From contig NC_081415.1 of assembly GCF_030272615.1 (NCBI RefSeq), forward strand, positions 262,930,925-262,990,924: 60,000 nucleotides of DNA. Direction: 5' to 3'. This document shows, in pieces, positions 58,996 through 60,000 of the stretch (its first letter is position 1; every line of letters starts with the position of its first letter). The notes beneath the pieces are model-generated. The model searched no databases, was not told where the DNA came from, and saw nothing but the letters and a program-made list of their open reading frames with translations. Source of the DNA: Cryptomeria japonica. Its lineage: Eukaryota; Streptophyta; Pinopsida; Cupressales; Cupressaceae. Both the position numbers and the translations under genes were made by a program.

Positions 58996-59775
58996 ATGGC
59001 TTTGGAGAAGCAGCTTGAGATGGCACTTGAAGATTATGATGCTAAAAGATTGAAGAATTTAAAGCTACAAAATGAGTTGAATTCTACTAAGGAATTCATT
59101 CTTATCCTACAAGAGAGACTTTCATTTGTTCAAGCTAGGAGGAAAGAACGTTTACAAAATCAGGATGATGAAAATGCACTTAAGGAACAATGTCGGAAAT
59201 TAAGTCAGGAGAACATGGTTATGAAGAATGAAATGCAAACTATTACTATGAGGATGTCTAAGGAGATTGAGGGTAGGAAGAAAAAGGAATTAAGTCTTGT
59301 TGTATCCCTGAAGAACGAATTTGAAGAATGTGGTAGGTTGACTCATGAAAATGAGATATTGAGGACCGATTTGGTACAATCCCAAAGCAATAAGCAAAAT
59401 CTTGAGAGACAAATGCTGATATTAAAAGAGGACTTAATTGCTGCAAGTGAGTACAAAGAAAAAATAAAGGTCAGCTCAACACAACTTCATGACTTATTTA
59501 AGAGACAAAGGCAGATTGGAGATTCCAATGGACTTGGATTTGAGCAAGGACAGAGTTCTGGTACTGCTAATGATGATCAAAACCATAAGGCACCGGTAAG
59601 ACAATTTAATCCTTATAAATTCAATGGTAGATGTTTTGTTTGCAATAAATTTGGACACATGGCTAGGCAATGTAGAAACAGAGCAAATCAGAACCTTGAT
59701 TCTGCTTCCAGTAAATGTTCAAAATGCAATAAGTTTGGTCACAAGACAAAAGATTGCAAAATGAATGTAAAATGA
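58996..59775 (+). pseudogene. gag with coiled-coil and zinc knuckles, shortened
   Basis: The ATG at 58996 (MALEKQLEMALEDYDAKRLK) is chosen because the same start opens gag in the copy at 25333; the longer open frame reaches back into the LTR. Residues about 1-170 are coiled-coil (KEQCRKLSQENMVMKNEMQT). Then come the knuckles CFVCNKFGHMARQC and CSKCNKFGHKTKDC. A TGA at 59773 stands where the other copy has the first Cys of its third knuckle. After it, a small deletion removes the rest of that knuckle. The fourth (CYACNEIGHIAKLC, 59854-59895) is out of frame. The N-terminal 260 codons are uninterrupted, so this copy is younger or better preserved than the other. Confidence 0.8.
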
Positions 59776-60000
59776 TATGCTTGTGGAAAATTTGGAAATC
59801 TTAAGCAATTTCACTGGTTTTAGCAAAGCGATTCAAAAGAACAATGTTACATGTTATGCATGCAATGAAATTGGACATATTGCTAAGTTATGCAGAAGCA
59901 TAAATCCACCGGTAGGCAATGGAGGATGAAATGATAAAGGCAAAGAAAGATGTTAGTGAGATCCAACATGATCACACTCAGAGATGTGTTAGGAAGACTG

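Larger units (their letters stand above)
58008..60000 (+). mobile_element. second copy of the pol-less LTR element, cut by window end
   Basis: The LTR 58008-58921 matches those at 19441 and 25408 in inverse orientation. A primer site and gag follow. Only about 1.1 kb of the interior is visible, so whether it also carries the long ORF cannot be seen here. Confidence 0.85.

Overview
The window looks like intergenic, transposon-packed nuclear DNA from a seed plant, most likely a gymnosperm (conifer type). This is an inference from several things: intron-bearing plant coding sequence, many nested LTR retrotransposons primed by initiator-Met tRNA (TGGTATCAGAGC-type primer sites), hAT and LINE remnants, low GC and very long simple-sequence tracts. 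No rRNA, tRNA, CRISPR or bacterial gene organisation was seen. Only one ordinary host gene is visible: the 3' part of a tandem-domain DJ-1/PfpI gene (plant DJ-1D type, three exons, 10513-11862). Its first coding exon was not found in the window.

Layout. 1-1382: 5' end of a minus-strand Ty1/copia element (LTR, primer site, broken gag). 1783-3485: decayed ORF of unknown family. 4050-8186: a complete minus-strand non-autonomous LTR element (TSD CATTA) encoding a coiled-coil, G-patch and zinc-knuckle protein; its 3' LTR is split by another LTR insertion (4071-5528). 8477-9965: hAT transposase pseudogene. 10513-11862: DJ-1D-like gene. 12577-14623: inverted repeat with 690-bp arms around a copia 3' end. 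14626-16045: minus-strand copia RT/RNase H fragment. 16375-17740: LINE carrying only an ORF1-like region. 19441-26336: minus-strand LTR element with four gag zinc knuckles and a ~3.5-kb ORF without recognisable pol motifs. It is nested in another minus-strand element whose primer site and LTR start are at 26821-26841. A plus-strand sibling starts at 58008.

30363-33660 is a 3.3-kb CT/CA array with almost no G on the plus strand. 35061-38250 is a decayed DDE-transposase-like gene with a near-perfect 545-bp tandem duplication and a 30-bp repeat.

The most unusual structure is 41259-57441. It is bounded by short terminal inverted repeats (24 of 28 positions alike) and by longer inverted-repeat arms carrying GGATC(T/C)CGTTT motifs. 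Inside are CT/GA tracts and a ~4.5-kb satellite of a 20-bp unit built from two palindromes, arranged in hairpin-like higher-order units and changing overall orientation near 46.25 kb. Three retroelements are nested in it: a 344-bp TRIM (TSD TTAAC), a full 6.6-kb Ty1/copia element (TSD ATATC) and a 1.24-kb solo LTR. Removing them leaves a body of about 8 kb with no transposase that I can see.

The genes do not form a pathway. The window is a record of layered insertions: the satellite-bearing inverted-repeat element first, then TRIM, copia and solo LTR within it. Most premature stops in the copia element are of the C-to-T or G-to-A type expected from cytosine-methylation decay. All identities and counts were made by eye.
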